From contig DASUFP010000035.1 in NCBI GenBank assembly GCA_036274495.1, positions 1-37,735 of the forward strand: 37,735 nt of DNA, in the 5' to 3' direction. Of the stretch, positions 7,668 to 15,809 are shown piece after piece (the first letter of the stretch is position 1; each line of letters starts with the position of its first letter). Under the pieces are notes generated by a model, which saw nothing but the letters and a program-made list of their open reading frames with translations, was not told the DNA's origin and did no database searches. Position numbers and translations under genes: made by a program. Source of the DNA: DASUFP01 sp036274495 (GTDB lineage: Bacteria > Bacteroidota > Bacteroidia > AKYH767-A > OLB10).

Positions 7668-8602
7668 TGCCTTTTGAACTAACCATTCTAGGCTGCAGCT
7701 CAGCCACACCAACACATAACAGGCATCCAACCGCTCAGGTATTAAACATACGTGAGCGGTTTTTTTTAATCGACTGCGGAGAGGGTACACAGAGTCAGCT
7801 GACCCGTTTCAAACTCCGGTATTCCAAAATCGGTCATATATTTATCAGTCATTTGCATGGCGATCACTACCTGGGACTTATGGGTTTGCTCAGCACCATG
7901 CATTTGCAGGGCAGGACAACAGATATTCATTTGTTTGGTCAGCAGGAACTAATGGACCTCATTGAGTTGCAATTGCGGTTGTCGCAAACGGTGTTACGTT
8001 ACCGGCTTATTTTTCATCCTGTAAAACATTATGCCGGTACCATCATTCACGAAGATGAGGATGTGGTTGTAAGCTCCATAGTGTTAAATCACAGGGTTCC
8101 CTGTACCGGATTCTTGTTCAGGGAAAAACCACGGCCGCTCAAGCTTCGTATCGGAAAAATAAGACAGTATAATATTCCGTTCAGCTGGTACAATGATATT
8201 AAAGCAGGTGCCGATTTTATTGATGGCAACGGTGCTCACATACCCAACAGCGAACTTACCATGCCTCCTGAAAAGCCACGTTCTTTTGCTTTTTGTTCCG
8301 ATACCAAATACGATGAGCAGGTAGCGGACGAGGTAACGGGTGTTGATTTGCTTTATCATGAGGCAACATTTATGCACGACTTAAGTGAGCGGGCTCAGAC
8401 TACCTTTCATTCAACGGCCCGGCAGGCTGCTCAAATTGCACAAAGGGCCGGAGCCGGCAGACTGATCATTGGTCATTTTTCGGCCCGGTATAAAGATTTG
8501 ACACCATTGCTGGATGAAGCGAGAGCGGTGTTTCCATCAACTGAACTGGCAGAAGAAGGAAAAAGGTATCTGGTTCCTGGTGCCATTTCTGATTCGGAGT
8601 AA
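7667..8602 (+). CDS. rnz: Ribonuclease Z
   Basis: Metallo-beta-lactamase-fold endonuclease that trims the 3' end of pre-tRNA. The zinc motif is SHLHGDH (H62, H64, D66, H67). Other family marks are DCGEGTQ near residue 37, HRVPCTGF, FCSDTKYD, LLYHEATF and the C-terminal GHFSARY. 311 residues matches the short RNase Z (ElaC) class. The ATG is fixed by the TAATG overlap with the upstream gene. It converges on miaA with a gap of only ten bases and no obvious terminator. Two tRNA-maturation enzymes (rnz, miaA) and cca are therefore close together. Confidence 0.95.
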   Translation: MPFELTILGCSSATPTHNRHPTAQVLNIRERFFLIDCGEGTQSQLTRFKLRYSKIGHIFISHLHGDHYLGLMGLLSTMHLQGRTTDIHLFGQQELMDLIELQLRLSQTVLRYRLIFHPVKHYAGTIIHEDEDVVVSSIVLNHRVPCTGFLFREKPRPLKLRIGKIRQYNIPFSWYNDIKAGADFIDGNGAHIPNSELTMPPEKPRSFAFCSDTKYDEQVADEVTGVDLLYHEATFMHDLSERAQTTFHSTARQAAQIAQRAGAGRLIIGHFSARYKDLTPLLDEARAVFPSTELAEEGKRYLVPGAISDSE

Positions 8603-8612
8603 ACTGTACTTA

Positions 8613-9515
8613 CTACAACACCGACTGAATCCGGCTGATGACAGCATCCGTACGTTCACTTTCAAACCATACCGTTTCCGGATGCCGTTTCATCCAGGTC
8701 ATTTGTCGTTTGGCATAATTTCGCGAATTTTTTTTGATCAATTCAATCGCTGCTTCCTCGGTGAGGGTGCCATCCAGAAACTGAAAATATTCTGTATAGC
8801 CAACAGTTTGCAGTGCGTTGAGATTTCGTTTTGCATACAATGCTGACGCTTCCGTTTTTAGTCCGCCGGCAACCATCCTGTCAACTCTTGTATTGATGCG
8901 ATTGTAAAGCAGTTCCCGTGGCCACGCGATGGCCGCCATAATATATCTGTAGGGGAGTGGTGTTGCGTCTTTGCCTCTGAATGATGAATAGGGAGTGCCG
9001 GAAGCCCGGCACACTTCAAGTGCCCTGATGAGTCTTCTCGGATTATTCAGGTCAACTTGTGAATAATATTCAGGGTCACTGGATTTGAGTTCTTCCTGCA
9101 AAGCGGTTATCCCTTCATGATGATACATCCTGTTCAGTTCGATCCGGATAGACGGATCTGCATCCGGAAATGTATCAATACCGTTTAACACCGCATCAAT
9201 ATACAGTCCCGAACCGCCGGTAAGTACTACAACCGTATGGTTGCGGAACAGTTTGTCGAGTAAGGTCCTGCATTTCGCTGCATATAATCCGGCACTCACA
9301 TGTTCTTCGAGGGGCATATCGCCGATAAAATAGTGGGTTACTCCTCCTTTTTCAGTCTCATCGGGCTGGGCGGTCCCAATGGCAATTCCCTGATAAAATT
9401 GACGGGAGTCGGCTGAAACAACAACAGTATTGAAGTGGCGTGCAACTGAAACAGCCAGTGCGGTTTTGCCTGATGCAGTAGGACCTGCTACAACTACCAG
9501 TAACGGTTCAGGCAC
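8613..9515 (-). CDS. miaA: tRNA dimethylallyltransferase
   Basis: Adds the dimethylallyl group to A37 of tRNAs reading UNN codons. The P-loop is GPTASGKT (residues 11-18), followed by VSADSRQFYQGIAIGTAQP (substrate specificity and DSxQ motif), VLTGGSGLYIDAVLNG, and NPRRLIRALEV. The C-terminal RQMTWMKR is the usual end motif. 300 residues is typical. The start is GTG at 9515; no in-frame ATG fits. It lies 13 bases after a pRiA4b ORF-3-like gene on the same strand, probably in one operon; that pairing is common in Bacteroidota. Confidence 0.95.
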   Translation of the reverse strand: MPEPLLVVVAGPTASGKTALAVSVARHFNTVVVSADSRQFYQGIAIGTAQPDETEKGGVTHYFIGDMPLEEHVSAGLYAAKCRTLLDKLFRNHTVVVLTGGSGLYIDAVLNGIDTFPDADPSIRIELNRMYHHEGITALQEELKSSDPEYYSQVDLNNPRRLIRALEVCRASGTPYSSFRGKDATPLPYRYIMAAIAWPRELLYNRINTRVDRMVAGGLKTEASALYAKRNLNALQTVGYTEYFQFLDGTLTEEAAIELIKKNSRNYAKRQMTWMKRHPETVWFESERTDAVISRIQSVL

Positions 9516-9528
9516 TTATAAGGAGGTA

Positions 9529-10149
9529 TTAAAATTCGTCACGTTCTGAATTTTCTTCCGAACGCTCCTCTATATTATCATACTCTTCCTCATCTACCGC
9601 TTCTCCGAAGCCTACCGATTCGGTATCATCCTGATCCTCTTCCTCACCTGAGTCGAGGATTTGTTCTTCACCTTCTTCCGCATCCACAGGCAAATCATCG
9701 TCGGCAAACTCAGGATCGGCGATGCCTTTGGGTGGTTCTATAACCAGGTATTGTTTAGGGGCTTCTCCGTTAACACGTGTTACGGCAGGGTATTTTTTAG
9801 ATGGGTCTTCACCGGTTATGCGAATAAGTTCGATAAAAAAATTCCATTGCGAAGGTGCATCAAACATGTAATATATTTTCTGATGCGGATCGGCTATGTA
9901 ATCACATAACCTGGACTCTGACATCAAAACAGCAGCGGCACCGCCGCTCTCTTTTGCGAAAGTTATTTCCTGTCCCTTTTTCCAGTTGTCGTTACTCATA
10001 TAAAACGACGCCGGCTTTGAATTGTCAAATCCTATTGCCTCCTGAATGGTATTGTGAAACTGTAAGAATGATTGTGTCGACCTGATGTCGATGTCACGAT
10101 AAGTATCATCGAAATCTTCAAAGGTGACCCGAAACCTGTATACTGCCAT
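9529..10149 (-). CDS. pRiA4b ORF-3-like (IS1096 passenger-type) family protein with acidic tail
   Basis: Residues 1-120 resemble the plasmid pRiA4b ORF-3-like domain: the start YRFRVTFEDF, then FLQFHNTIQEAIGFD and FYMSNDNWKKGQEIT. In other members the same positions read LHRVIQxAFGW and H-x-FxxDG. The remaining part is a strongly acidic tail rich in Glu and Asp (from about residue 140 to the end, 206), likely disordered. Function is not established for the family; the old 'TnpR' label comes from a hitch-hiking gene in IS1096 and does not imply transposition. No transposase or terminal repeats are nearby. It sits directly before miaA, with a 234-nt gap to cca upstream. Confidence 0.7.
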   Translation of the reverse strand: MAVYRFRVTFEDFDDTYRDIDIRSTQSFLQFHNTIQEAIGFDNSKPASFYMSNDNWKKGQEITFAKESGGAAAVLMSESRLCDYIADPHQKIYYMFDAPSQWNFFIELIRITGEDPSKKYPAVTRVNGEAPKQYLVIEPPKGIADPEFADDDLPVDAEEGEEQILDSGEEEDQDDTESVGFGEAVDEEEYDNIEERSEENSERDEF

Positions 10150-10383
10150 GCGAAATAAATTGAGAAATTGTGTTAGGTGTTAATCGGTGCTTTATTTTTA
10201 ATCAGAACAAGTGTTCCGGTACTCCTAAAGTAAAAATATTTTAGTTAATTTTTTAACGACGACAAAGATTTTTCAGAACTGCCAAAACCCCCTGAATACC
10301 CTATATAACCGGACCATTTTAAGTGGGCTGTTTTTAAGGATTTTCACAAAAATAACAAATGCATCTGAAAAAAGGCAAGTGGA

Positions 10384-11793
10384 TTAATTGCGCGGTTTCA
10401 AACCCAGTTCTTCACCTTTTTTTAACATAAAAGAATAGGCTTCTTCAGGGTTGTTGTGTATTTCGCCATCCAGAATGGCCTCTCTTATGGCATTTTTAAT
10501 AATACCAATATCCCGGCCCGGTTTGAGTCCGAATACTTCCATAATCTGTTCTCCCGAAACGGGGGGTTGCCAGTTACGAAGTTTGTCTTTTGATTCTACT
10601 TCTACAAGTTTTTCTTTTACAATTTGAAAGTTTCGCAGGTAACGGGCGACCTTTGTTTCGTTTTTGGAAGTGATGTCAGCCTGACACAACAGCATCAGGT
10701 CGTCAATAGCATCACCGGCTTCAAAAAGTAAACGTCGTACTGCCGAATCGGTCACCTGGCTCTGGGAAAGTACAATTGGCCGCAAATGAAGTAACACGAG
10801 AAGTTGCACATACTTCATTTTTTCATTTAAAGGAAGTTTAAGCTGTGCAAAAATCTTGGGCACCATGCGAGCGCCCTTGTCTTCATGCCCATGGAACGTC
10901 CAACCGGTTCCGGGTTCAAATTTTTTTGTTGCCGGTTTTGCAATATCATGGAGTACTGCTGCCCAGCGGAGCCAGAGGTTTTCGGAAGTGGCAGCCACAT
11001 TGTCGACTACCTGTAATGTGTGATAAAAATTGTCTTTATGGCCTTTGCCGTTTACAATATCTACACCATGCAAAGCGGCCATTTGAGGAAAGATAATTTC
11101 AAGAAGGCCTGTATCAAACAGCAATTTAAATCCAACAGAAGGTTTTTCGGACAACAGTATTTTATTGAGTTCATCGCTTATTCTTTCCATGGAGACAATC
11201 CGGATGCGGTCCCTGTTATCCCGAATAGCTTCGAGTGATTTTTGTTCAATGGTAAAGCCAAGCTGACTTGCAAAGCGTATGGCGCGCATCATTCGGAGGG
11301 GGTCATCACTATAGGTAATGCCCGGCTCCAATGGCGTTTTTATGATTCCGGCGTTGAGGTCACGCACACCACCAAAGGGATCGGTGAGTTCGCCCTTATT
11401 ACTTTTATTAAGTCCTATTGCCAATGCGTTAATGGTAAAATCGCGTCTGCGCTGGTCGTCCTCCAATGTTCCGTTCATTACATCGGGTTTACGGGAATCT
11501 GACGAATAGGATTCTTTACGGGCACCCACAAATTCGATGCTCCAATCCTCAAATTGCAAGCTGGCTGTACCGAAGTTTTTAAATACCGAGACTTGTATGT
11601 TATTGCCAAGTGCCTTTGCAACCTTTTTGGCTAGCTCGATGCCATCTCCGGTTACAACAATATCGATGTCTTTACAGGGTCGTTGCAATAACCCATCCCT
11701 TACAAATCCTCCTATCACAAAACAGGAAACAGATTCACGGTCGCAAACGTTCCCGATTACATCGAAAAAAGGATATGCGATGAGCTGATTCAA
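10384..11793 (-). CDS. cca: tRNA CCA nucleotidyltransferase with HD domain
   Basis: Adds or repairs the CCA end of tRNA (or acts as a related poly(A) polymerase). The head domain has the nucleotidyltransferase signature VIGGFVRDGLL (from about residue 27) and the metal-binding DIDIVV, followed by RRRDFTINALA and DPLRMMRAIRFASQLGF. An HD phosphohydrolase domain in the C-terminal half shows RWAAVLHDIAKP and a later H-x-H segment (TFHGHEDKGA). 469 residues fits Bacteroidota CCA enzymes of this type. The start is TTG at 11793, giving the usual N-terminal spacing; no ATG is available. It lies 17 bases after the Sua5-like gene. The choice between CCA addition and poly(A) polymerase cannot be made by eye. 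Confidence 0.92.
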   Translation of the reverse strand: MNQLIAYPFFDVIGNVCDRESVSCFVIGGFVRDGLLQRPCKDIDIVVTGDGIELAKKVAKALGNNIQVSVFKNFGTASLQFEDWSIEFVGARKESYSSDSRKPDVMNGTLEDDQRRRDFTINALAIGLNKSNKGELTDPFGGVRDLNAGIIKTPLEPGITYSDDPLRMMRAIRFASQLGFTIEQKSLEAIRDNRDRIRIVSMERISDELNKILLSEKPSVGFKLLFDTGLLEIIFPQMAALHGVDIVNGKGHKDNFYHTLQVVDNVAATSENLWLRWAAVLHDIAKPATKKFEPGTGWTFHGHEDKGARMVPKIFAQLKLPLNEKMKYVQLLVLLHLRPIVLSQSQVTDSAVRRLLFEAGDAIDDLMLLCQADITSKNETKVARYLRNFQIVKEKLVEVESKDKLRNWQPPVSGEQIMEVFGLKPGRDIGIIKNAIREAILDGEIHNNPEEAYSFMLKKGEELGLKPRN

Positions 11794-11810
11794 ATGGCAA
11801 ATTTTTTTGT

Positions 11811-12356
11811 TTATTTTTTTTCGAATCGAAAAGTGCCTTCTGATCCGACATGTACTATAACAGGATCAAAGGGTTCAAATTTTCTGCGCTGCAAATGTAC
11901 CACACATCCGGCGCTCTTCAAAGCATCGGCAGGGGGTGCGGCATGAAGGCTCGGAAATCGGGCCATAACAGGCTTTCCCAAACGGTAAACGGTATTTTTC
12001 AGCAGTTCGTCGGAGGCAAGCATAAAGGGGACAGCACCGGCGGTATCTCCTGCCTGAGGTACCACGTTTATGGCCTGCGAGAACCAGATTATCAAGGGTT
12101 TAACACTGAATTCCATAAGTTCCGAAATCTGATCCGGCAGTTCTTTCAGGTGCTTGTGGAGCTTTCCTGTTGTATCAATCAGCAGTGGGTCGGGGTATGC
12201 GGAGTCAGGGGCCATTTGCTTCAGCATTTTGATTGCTGAAGGGCTGGTGCCATCACAAAGGTACGTCCAGCCGCAAGCCAGGTTTACAGCAGCCACCTTA
12301 CCCTCCCTTAGCGCATGGGCACATATTTTTGCTCCCTCTGAGTCGGTTACATTCAT
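11811..12356 (-). CDS. Degenerate Sua5/YciO/YrdC-like protein
   Basis: 181 residues aligning by pattern with the threonylcarbamoyl-AMP synthase fold. AAVNLACGWTYLCDG sits where family members have PTxTVYGLG. KMLKQMAP sits where they have the K-x-R of KGRP. KPLIIWF and VYRLGKPVMARFPS sit where they have GPxTLIL and the SxN motif. The residues that bind ATP and threonine in YrdC (K-x-R, S-x-N) are not recognisable, so I do not call it an active TsaC. The ATG at 12356 overlaps the stop of the upstream glycosyltransferase (ATGA), which rejects the longer frame. It precedes cca, a neighbour of Sua5-family genes in other Bacteroidota. Its role is unknown. Confidence 0.65.
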   Translation of the reverse strand: MNVTDSEGAKICAHALREGKVAAVNLACGWTYLCDGTSPSAIKMLKQMAPDSAYPDPLLIDTTGKLHKHLKELPDQISELMEFSVKPLIIWFSQAINVVPQAGDTAGAVPFMLASDELLKNTVYRLGKPVMARFPSLHAAPPADALKSAGCVVHLQRRKFEPFDPVIVHVGSEGTFRFEKK

Positions 12357-13333
12357 GAGAGGTATTCGACAGAAGGAATTTGAATGGTAGTACCACAGTG
12401 AAAATGACCAAGCGGGCAACTGTTTTTACCATGCAGTCCGCAAGGGCGGCATACCAGCTTTTCGGAAGTTTCAATAATAACGGAGGAATCAGACAAAGGT
12501 CCGAAACCGAATGCAGGCAGGGTACTGCAGAAAAATGCTGTAACCGGAGCATTAACCGCCGATGCGATGTGCAGGGGCCCTGAGTCGTTCACAAAATTCA
12601 TTTTTGCCTCACGCATGAGGGCGGCAGTTGCCAGATAGCCTGTTGTGCCCGCTAAGTTGAAAACCTGCTTTCGGCCCGAAAGTTCCTTTATGTTTTCACA
12701 AAGCGTCTTATCACCGGGTCCGCCAATCAGATAAACGGCAATTTGCTGTGGTATTTTTTTAATGAGTTCCACCCATTTTTCTGTCGGAAGTTGTTTGGTA
12801 AACCATACCGATGCAGGTGCCATACACACGTATGGAACATGGCGGCATTGGGCAATGGCCTCAAGGTCCGATGGCTGCGGATACAAAACCGGTCGCTGTA
12901 AAGGCAACGATGCATCCTGTCCGATTAATTCCAGGTTGCGTGCTACCTCATGTCTTCCGTCACCAATCAGATGTTTTACGGTACGGGTAAATAAAAAGGA
13001 GAGCGGGTTTTTATCGAACCCAATTCGTGCTGCTGCACCTGAGAAGCCTGTAATCAGTCCGGTAGAAAAGAAACGCTGCAGGTTGATTACAGCGTCGTAC
13101 TTTTTGTTTCTTACCTGATTAATAATCGCTAACAGATTATTGAGTTTGTTATTTTTTTTATCCCATACCATCACCTCTTTCAGAAAGGGGTGGCCTTTAA
13201 AAAGAGATTCATTGCCTTTTCTGACAAGGATGGATATTTCATTCTCCGCATTTTTGTGAAGGGTTTCAGCCAAAGCTGTTGCCAGAATAGCATCACCCAG
13301 AAATGCAGTTTGAATAATCAGTATTTTCTTCAT
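12353..13333 (-). CDS. Family 9 glycosyltransferase (ADP-heptose:LPS heptosyltransferase-like)
   Basis: 326 residues with the GT9 (WaaF/RfaF) layout. The N-terminal Rossmann half starts KKILIIQTAFLGDAILATAL and contains YDAVINLQRFFST. The C-terminal half has MAPASVWFTKQLPTEKW, VYLIGGPGDK and the donor-site motif FVNDSGPLHIASAVNAPVTAFF. A cysteine-rich end (CRPCGLHGKNSCPLGHFHC) is typical of the heptosyltransferase II group. The family transfers heptose to the LPS inner core at the cytosolic face of the inner membrane; the exact sugar here is not known. dapD lies five bases upstream and the Sua5-like gene overlaps it by four bases, so the three are probably co-transcribed. Confidence 0.88.
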   Translation of the reverse strand: MKKILIIQTAFLGDAILATALAETLHKNAENEISILVRKGNESLFKGHPFLKEVMVWDKKNNKLNNLLAIINQVRNKKYDAVINLQRFFSTGLITGFSGAAARIGFDKNPLSFLFTRTVKHLIGDGRHEVARNLELIGQDASLPLQRPVLYPQPSDLEAIAQCRHVPYVCMAPASVWFTKQLPTEKWVELIKKIPQQIAVYLIGGPGDKTLCENIKELSGRKQVFNLAGTTGYLATAALMREAKMNFVNDSGPLHIASAVNAPVTAFFCSTLPAFGFGPLSDSSVIIETSEKLVCRPCGLHGKNSCPLGHFHCGTTIQIPSVEYLS

Positions 13334-13338
13334 TACGT

Positions 13339-14154
13339 TTATACTGCAACGTTATGTTCCCGCAAGGCATCGTTGAGCGATGTTTTTTTATCAGTTGATT
13401 CTTTTCTGGTGCCGATAATAAGCGCGCAGGGAACCTGATAGGAGCCCGCAGGAAATTGTTTGGTATAGCTTCCCGGGATCACAACCGAACGGGCAGGAAC
13501 ACGTCCTTTATACTCAACAGGCTGCGGGCCTGATACATCAATAATTTTTGTCGACATGGTCAGCACCACATTGGCGCCAAGTACAGCTTCCGTTTCAACG
13601 CGTACACCTTCAACCACAATGCACCGCGATCCTATGAAACAGTTATCCTCTATGATCACAGGTGCCGCCTGCACAGGTTCGAGTACACCACCTATACCTA
13701 CACCGCCGCTTAAATGAACATGTTTTCCGATTTGCGCACAGGACCCGACAGTTGCCCAGGTATCGACCATGGTACCTGTGTCGACGTAGGCGCCGATATT
13801 CACATACGAGGGCATCAGAATAGCTCCGGGAGCCACATAACTGCCGTAACGGGCAATAGCGTGTGGCACTACCCGAATTCCCAGTTTTTCAAATCCCGAC
13901 TTTAATGGGATTTTATCATAAAACTCCATGGGTCCGGCATGCATGGTTTTCATTTCGCTGATGGGAAAATATAGAATCACCGCCTTTTTGACCCATTCAT
14001 TTACCTGCCAGTTGCCGGAATGATCTCTTTCGGCAACTCTGATCTCTCCTGCATTAAGGCCTTCAATCACCGTTTTTACTGCTTCACGGTGTTTTTCATC
14101 CTGTAAAAGAGAGCGGTCGGTCCAGGCATTTTCAATATGTGTTTTGAGTGACAT
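13339..14154 (-). CDS. dapD: 2,3,4,5-tetrahydropyridine-2,6-dicarboxylate N-succinyltransferase
   Basis: Succinyl-CoA-dependent step of lysine and diaminopimelate synthesis, cytosolic. 271 residues, close to the E. coli enzyme. The N-terminal helical domain is followed by a left-handed beta-helix of hexapeptide repeats: the run from VVPHAIARYGSYVAPGAI through SYVNIGAYVDTGTMVDTW and CAQIGKHVHLSGGVGIGG. Then come the family's EDNCFIGSRCIVVEG and the C-terminal GSYxxAL-type strand. The start ATG lies 26 bases after an exact promoter box. It is first in a - strand operon with a GT9 gene, a Sua5-like gene and probably cca, linking peptidoglycan precursor and LPS genes. Confidence 0.95.
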   Translation of the reverse strand: MSLKTHIENAWTDRSLLQDEKHREAVKTVIEGLNAGEIRVAERDHSGNWQVNEWVKKAVILYFPISEMKTMHAGPMEFYDKIPLKSGFEKLGIRVVPHAIARYGSYVAPGAILMPSYVNIGAYVDTGTMVDTWATVGSCAQIGKHVHLSGGVGIGGVLEPVQAAPVIIEDNCFIGSRCIVVEGVRVETEAVLGANVVLTMSTKIIDVSGPQPVEYKGRVPARSVVIPGSYTKQFPAGSYQVPCALIIGTRKESTDKKTSLNDALREHNVAV

Positions 14155-14179
14155 AGAAAAAGTATTTTATTCAGGGTCA

Positions 14180-14187
14180 CAAAAGTA
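14180..14187 (-). promoter_or_regulatory. -7 promoter box (TACTTTTG) for dapD
   Basis: On the - strand this reads TACTTTTG, an exact TAnnTTTG match, 25 bases before the dapD ATG. It faces away from the ruvX promoter box, so the 100-base gap holds two divergent promoters. Confidence 0.6.
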
Positions 14188-14239
14188 ACAGATAATGACG
14201 GATACCGCCCCCTTTTTACGGCCATTGCCTCTCTTTTGG

Positions 14240-14247
14240 TACCTTTG
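14240..14247 (+). promoter_or_regulatory. -7 promoter box (TACCTTTG) for ruvX
   Basis: Exact TAnnTTTG match ending four bases before the ATG at 14252. Transcription would start at the start codon, predicting a leaderless mRNA. It also shows that the longer reading frame from 14195 is not the translated one. Confidence 0.6.
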
Positions 14248-14251
14248 CGCT

Positions 14252-14680
14252 ATGGGAAGGGTATTGGGCATCGACTACGGTCAAAAAAGAACCGGCCTGG
14301 CTGTAACGGATGAAAATCAACAGTTTGCCTTTTCGCTTGAAACGGTAATGACCCACCATATATTCCCTTATCTGAACGAATATCTGTTAAAAAACAACGT
14401 AGAAGGGTTTGTTGTGGGAGAACCCAGACGGCTCAATAATACTCCAACAGATGCAACCGAATTTGTAGAAGCGTTTGTACGTGGCTTGAAAAATAAATTC
14501 CCCGCTATTCCTGTACATCGGGTTGATGAACGTTTTACTTCCGGTATGGCCCGTCAGGCAATTATTGACAGCGGAATCAGGAAAAAAGGACGGCAGGACA
14601 AGGCAATGGTCGATCAGGTTAGTGCGACTATAATATTGCAATCGTGGCTTGAACAGCAACAGAGAAAAAAGACTTCATAA
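14252..14680 (+). CDS. ruvX: Holliday junction resolvase-like protein RuvX/YqgF
   Basis: RNase H-fold nuclease of the YqgF family, linked to 16S rRNA 5'-end maturation in E. coli and to Holliday junction resolution by fold. The N-terminal catalytic strand is GRVLGIDYGQKRTGLAV with D8. Other marks are VVGEPRRLNNTPT, VHRVDERFTSGMA with its acidic residue, and the C-terminal KAMVDQVSATIILQSWL with the last catalytic Asp. About 142 residues is normal. The ATG at 14252 was chosen over 14195 because the added 19 residues are not family-like and contain the promoter box. def follows after 19 bases. Confidence 0.93.
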   Translation: MGRVLGIDYGQKRTGLAVTDENQQFAFSLETVMTHHIFPYLNEYLLKNNVEGFVVGEPRRLNNTPTDATEFVEAFVRGLKNKFPAIPVHRVDERFTSGMARQAIIDSGIRKKGRQDKAMVDQVSATIILQSWLEQQQRKKTS

Positions 14681-14699
14681 AAAAAGATTATTTCCAGTT

Positions 14700-15254
14700 A
14701 TGATTTATCCTATTATCGCTTACGGAAACCCGGTTCTAAAGAAAAAAGCAATTCCGGTTTCGGCCGATCATCCCGATCTCGAAAAACTTATTGCAAATAT
14801 GTTTGAGACCATGTATGCGAGTTCAGGTGTGGGTCTTGCCGCTCCACAGATCAATAAGTCCATCCGCTTATTTGTAATTGATGCATCACCTTTTGCCGAT
14901 GAAGATCCACAGCTGGACGGGTTCAAAAAAGTGTTCATCAATCCGGTAATGAAAGATGAATCGGGTGAGCCCTGGAAATTTAATGAGGGTTGTTTGAGCA
15001 TTCCCGGAATTCGTGAAGATGTAGAACGTTTGCCTTTTATCACACTTACCTATCACGACGAGTCGTTTAAGGAACATACAGAGTCGTTTGAAGGTGTGCT
15101 TGCCCGCATTATTCAGCACGAATACGATCACATAGAAGGTGTACTTTTTACTGATTTGCTGAGTCCTTTGAGAAAAAAATTGATTAAGGGTAAGCTGAAC
15201 GATATTATGAAGGGAAAAGTTGACGTTGATTATAAGATGCGTTTTGTTGGTTGA
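14700..15254 (+). CDS. def: Peptide deformylase
   Basis: Fe(II)/Zn metalloenzyme that removes the formyl group from new proteins. All three motifs are present: GVGLAAPQI (residues 43-51), EGCLSIPG with the metal cysteine C98, and QHEYDHIEG with H140, E141 and H144. 184 residues is typical. I chose the ATG at 14700: the earlier in-frame ATG at 14649 overlaps ruvX and adds a basic stretch unlike the family. It follows ruvX by 19 bases and is probably co-transcribed with it; aroK follows after 39 bases. Confidence 0.96.
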   Translation: MIYPIIAYGNPVLKKKAIPVSADHPDLEKLIANMFETMYASSGVGLAAPQINKSIRLFVIDASPFADEDPQLDGFKKVFINPVMKDESGEPWKFNEGCLSIPGIREDVERLPFITLTYHDESFKEHTESFEGVLARIIQHEYDHIEGVLFTDLLSPLRKKLIKGKLNDIMKGKVDVDYKMRFVG

Positions 15255-15293
15255 TGTGAACAGTCAATCTGTTGTTTTAATTTTTTGTGAACG

Positions 15294-15809
15294 ATGATGA
15301 TTTTTCTGATTGGATTTATGGGTTCGGGTAAAACAACTGTTGGAAAACGGCTGGCTAAGGCGCTTGCAATGGAGTTTGTAGATTTGGACGAACTGGTAGA
15401 ACAATCATCTGGAAAAAGTATTACTCAGTTATTCGAAGCGGGTGAAAAGAGTTTTCGTGTAAAAGAAACCGCCGTTCTTAAAAAGACCTCGTCACTTCAA
15501 AATGTTATTGTTGCTACCGGTGGCGGCACACCTTGTTTCAATGAAAACATGACGTGGATGAATCGTCATGGCATCACCATCTATATAAAAATGTCGACGG
15601 GCAGTTTGTACCGGAGGTTGTCGCAGGCAAAGGAAGAGCGTCCCCTTGTTGCGGGCAAAAAAGGCGATGAACTTAAAAGCTTTGTAGAAAAAGTTGTTGC
15701 CGAAAGGGAAAAATATTATATCAAAGCCTTGTATACCGTTAAAGGTGAAGATTTGGATATAAAATCACTTGCGGGGTGGATAAGAGAAAAACAGGCAACG
15801 TTTAACTAA
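15294..15809 (+). CDS. aroK: Shikimate kinase
   Basis: Phosphorylates shikimate in the aromatic amino acid pathway. P-loop GFMGSGKT (residues 7-14); DLDE (30-33, Walker-B-like Asp pair contacting shikimate and Mg); FR at 54-55; GGGTP (76-80); and the lid arginine in KEERPLV. 171 residues is typical. A second ATG lies one codon downstream (15297). The 3' end overlaps the convergent phosphoribosyltransferase gene by eight bases. The same aroK/phosphoribosyltransferase pairing occurs in other Bacteroidota, from memory of gene order. Confidence 0.95.
   Translation: MMIFLIGFMGSGKTTVGKRLAKALAMEFVDLDELVEQSSGKSITQLFEAGEKSFRVKETAVLKKTSSLQNVIVATGGGTPCFNENMTWMNRHGITIYIKMSTGSLYRRLSQAKEERPLVAGKKGDELKSFVEKVVAEREKYYIKALYTVKGEDLDIKSLAGWIREKQATFN

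Noticed and set aside
9521..9533. AAGGAGG on the + strand, a perfect Shine-Dalgarno-like string between miaA and the pRiA4b ORF-3-like gene
   Set aside because: Both genes here are on the - strand and no + strand start codon with a plausible frame follows; chance.
9529..10149. Possible transposon because of the IS1096 'TnpR' family name
   Set aside because: No transposase, no terminal inverted repeats and a conserved chromosomal neighbourhood; the name is historical.
12298..12552. Longer frame for the Sua5-like gene (start 12419) and other frames over the glycosyltransferase end
   Set aside because: The ATGA overlap at 12353-12356 gives a normal start; the extra residues do not look like the family.
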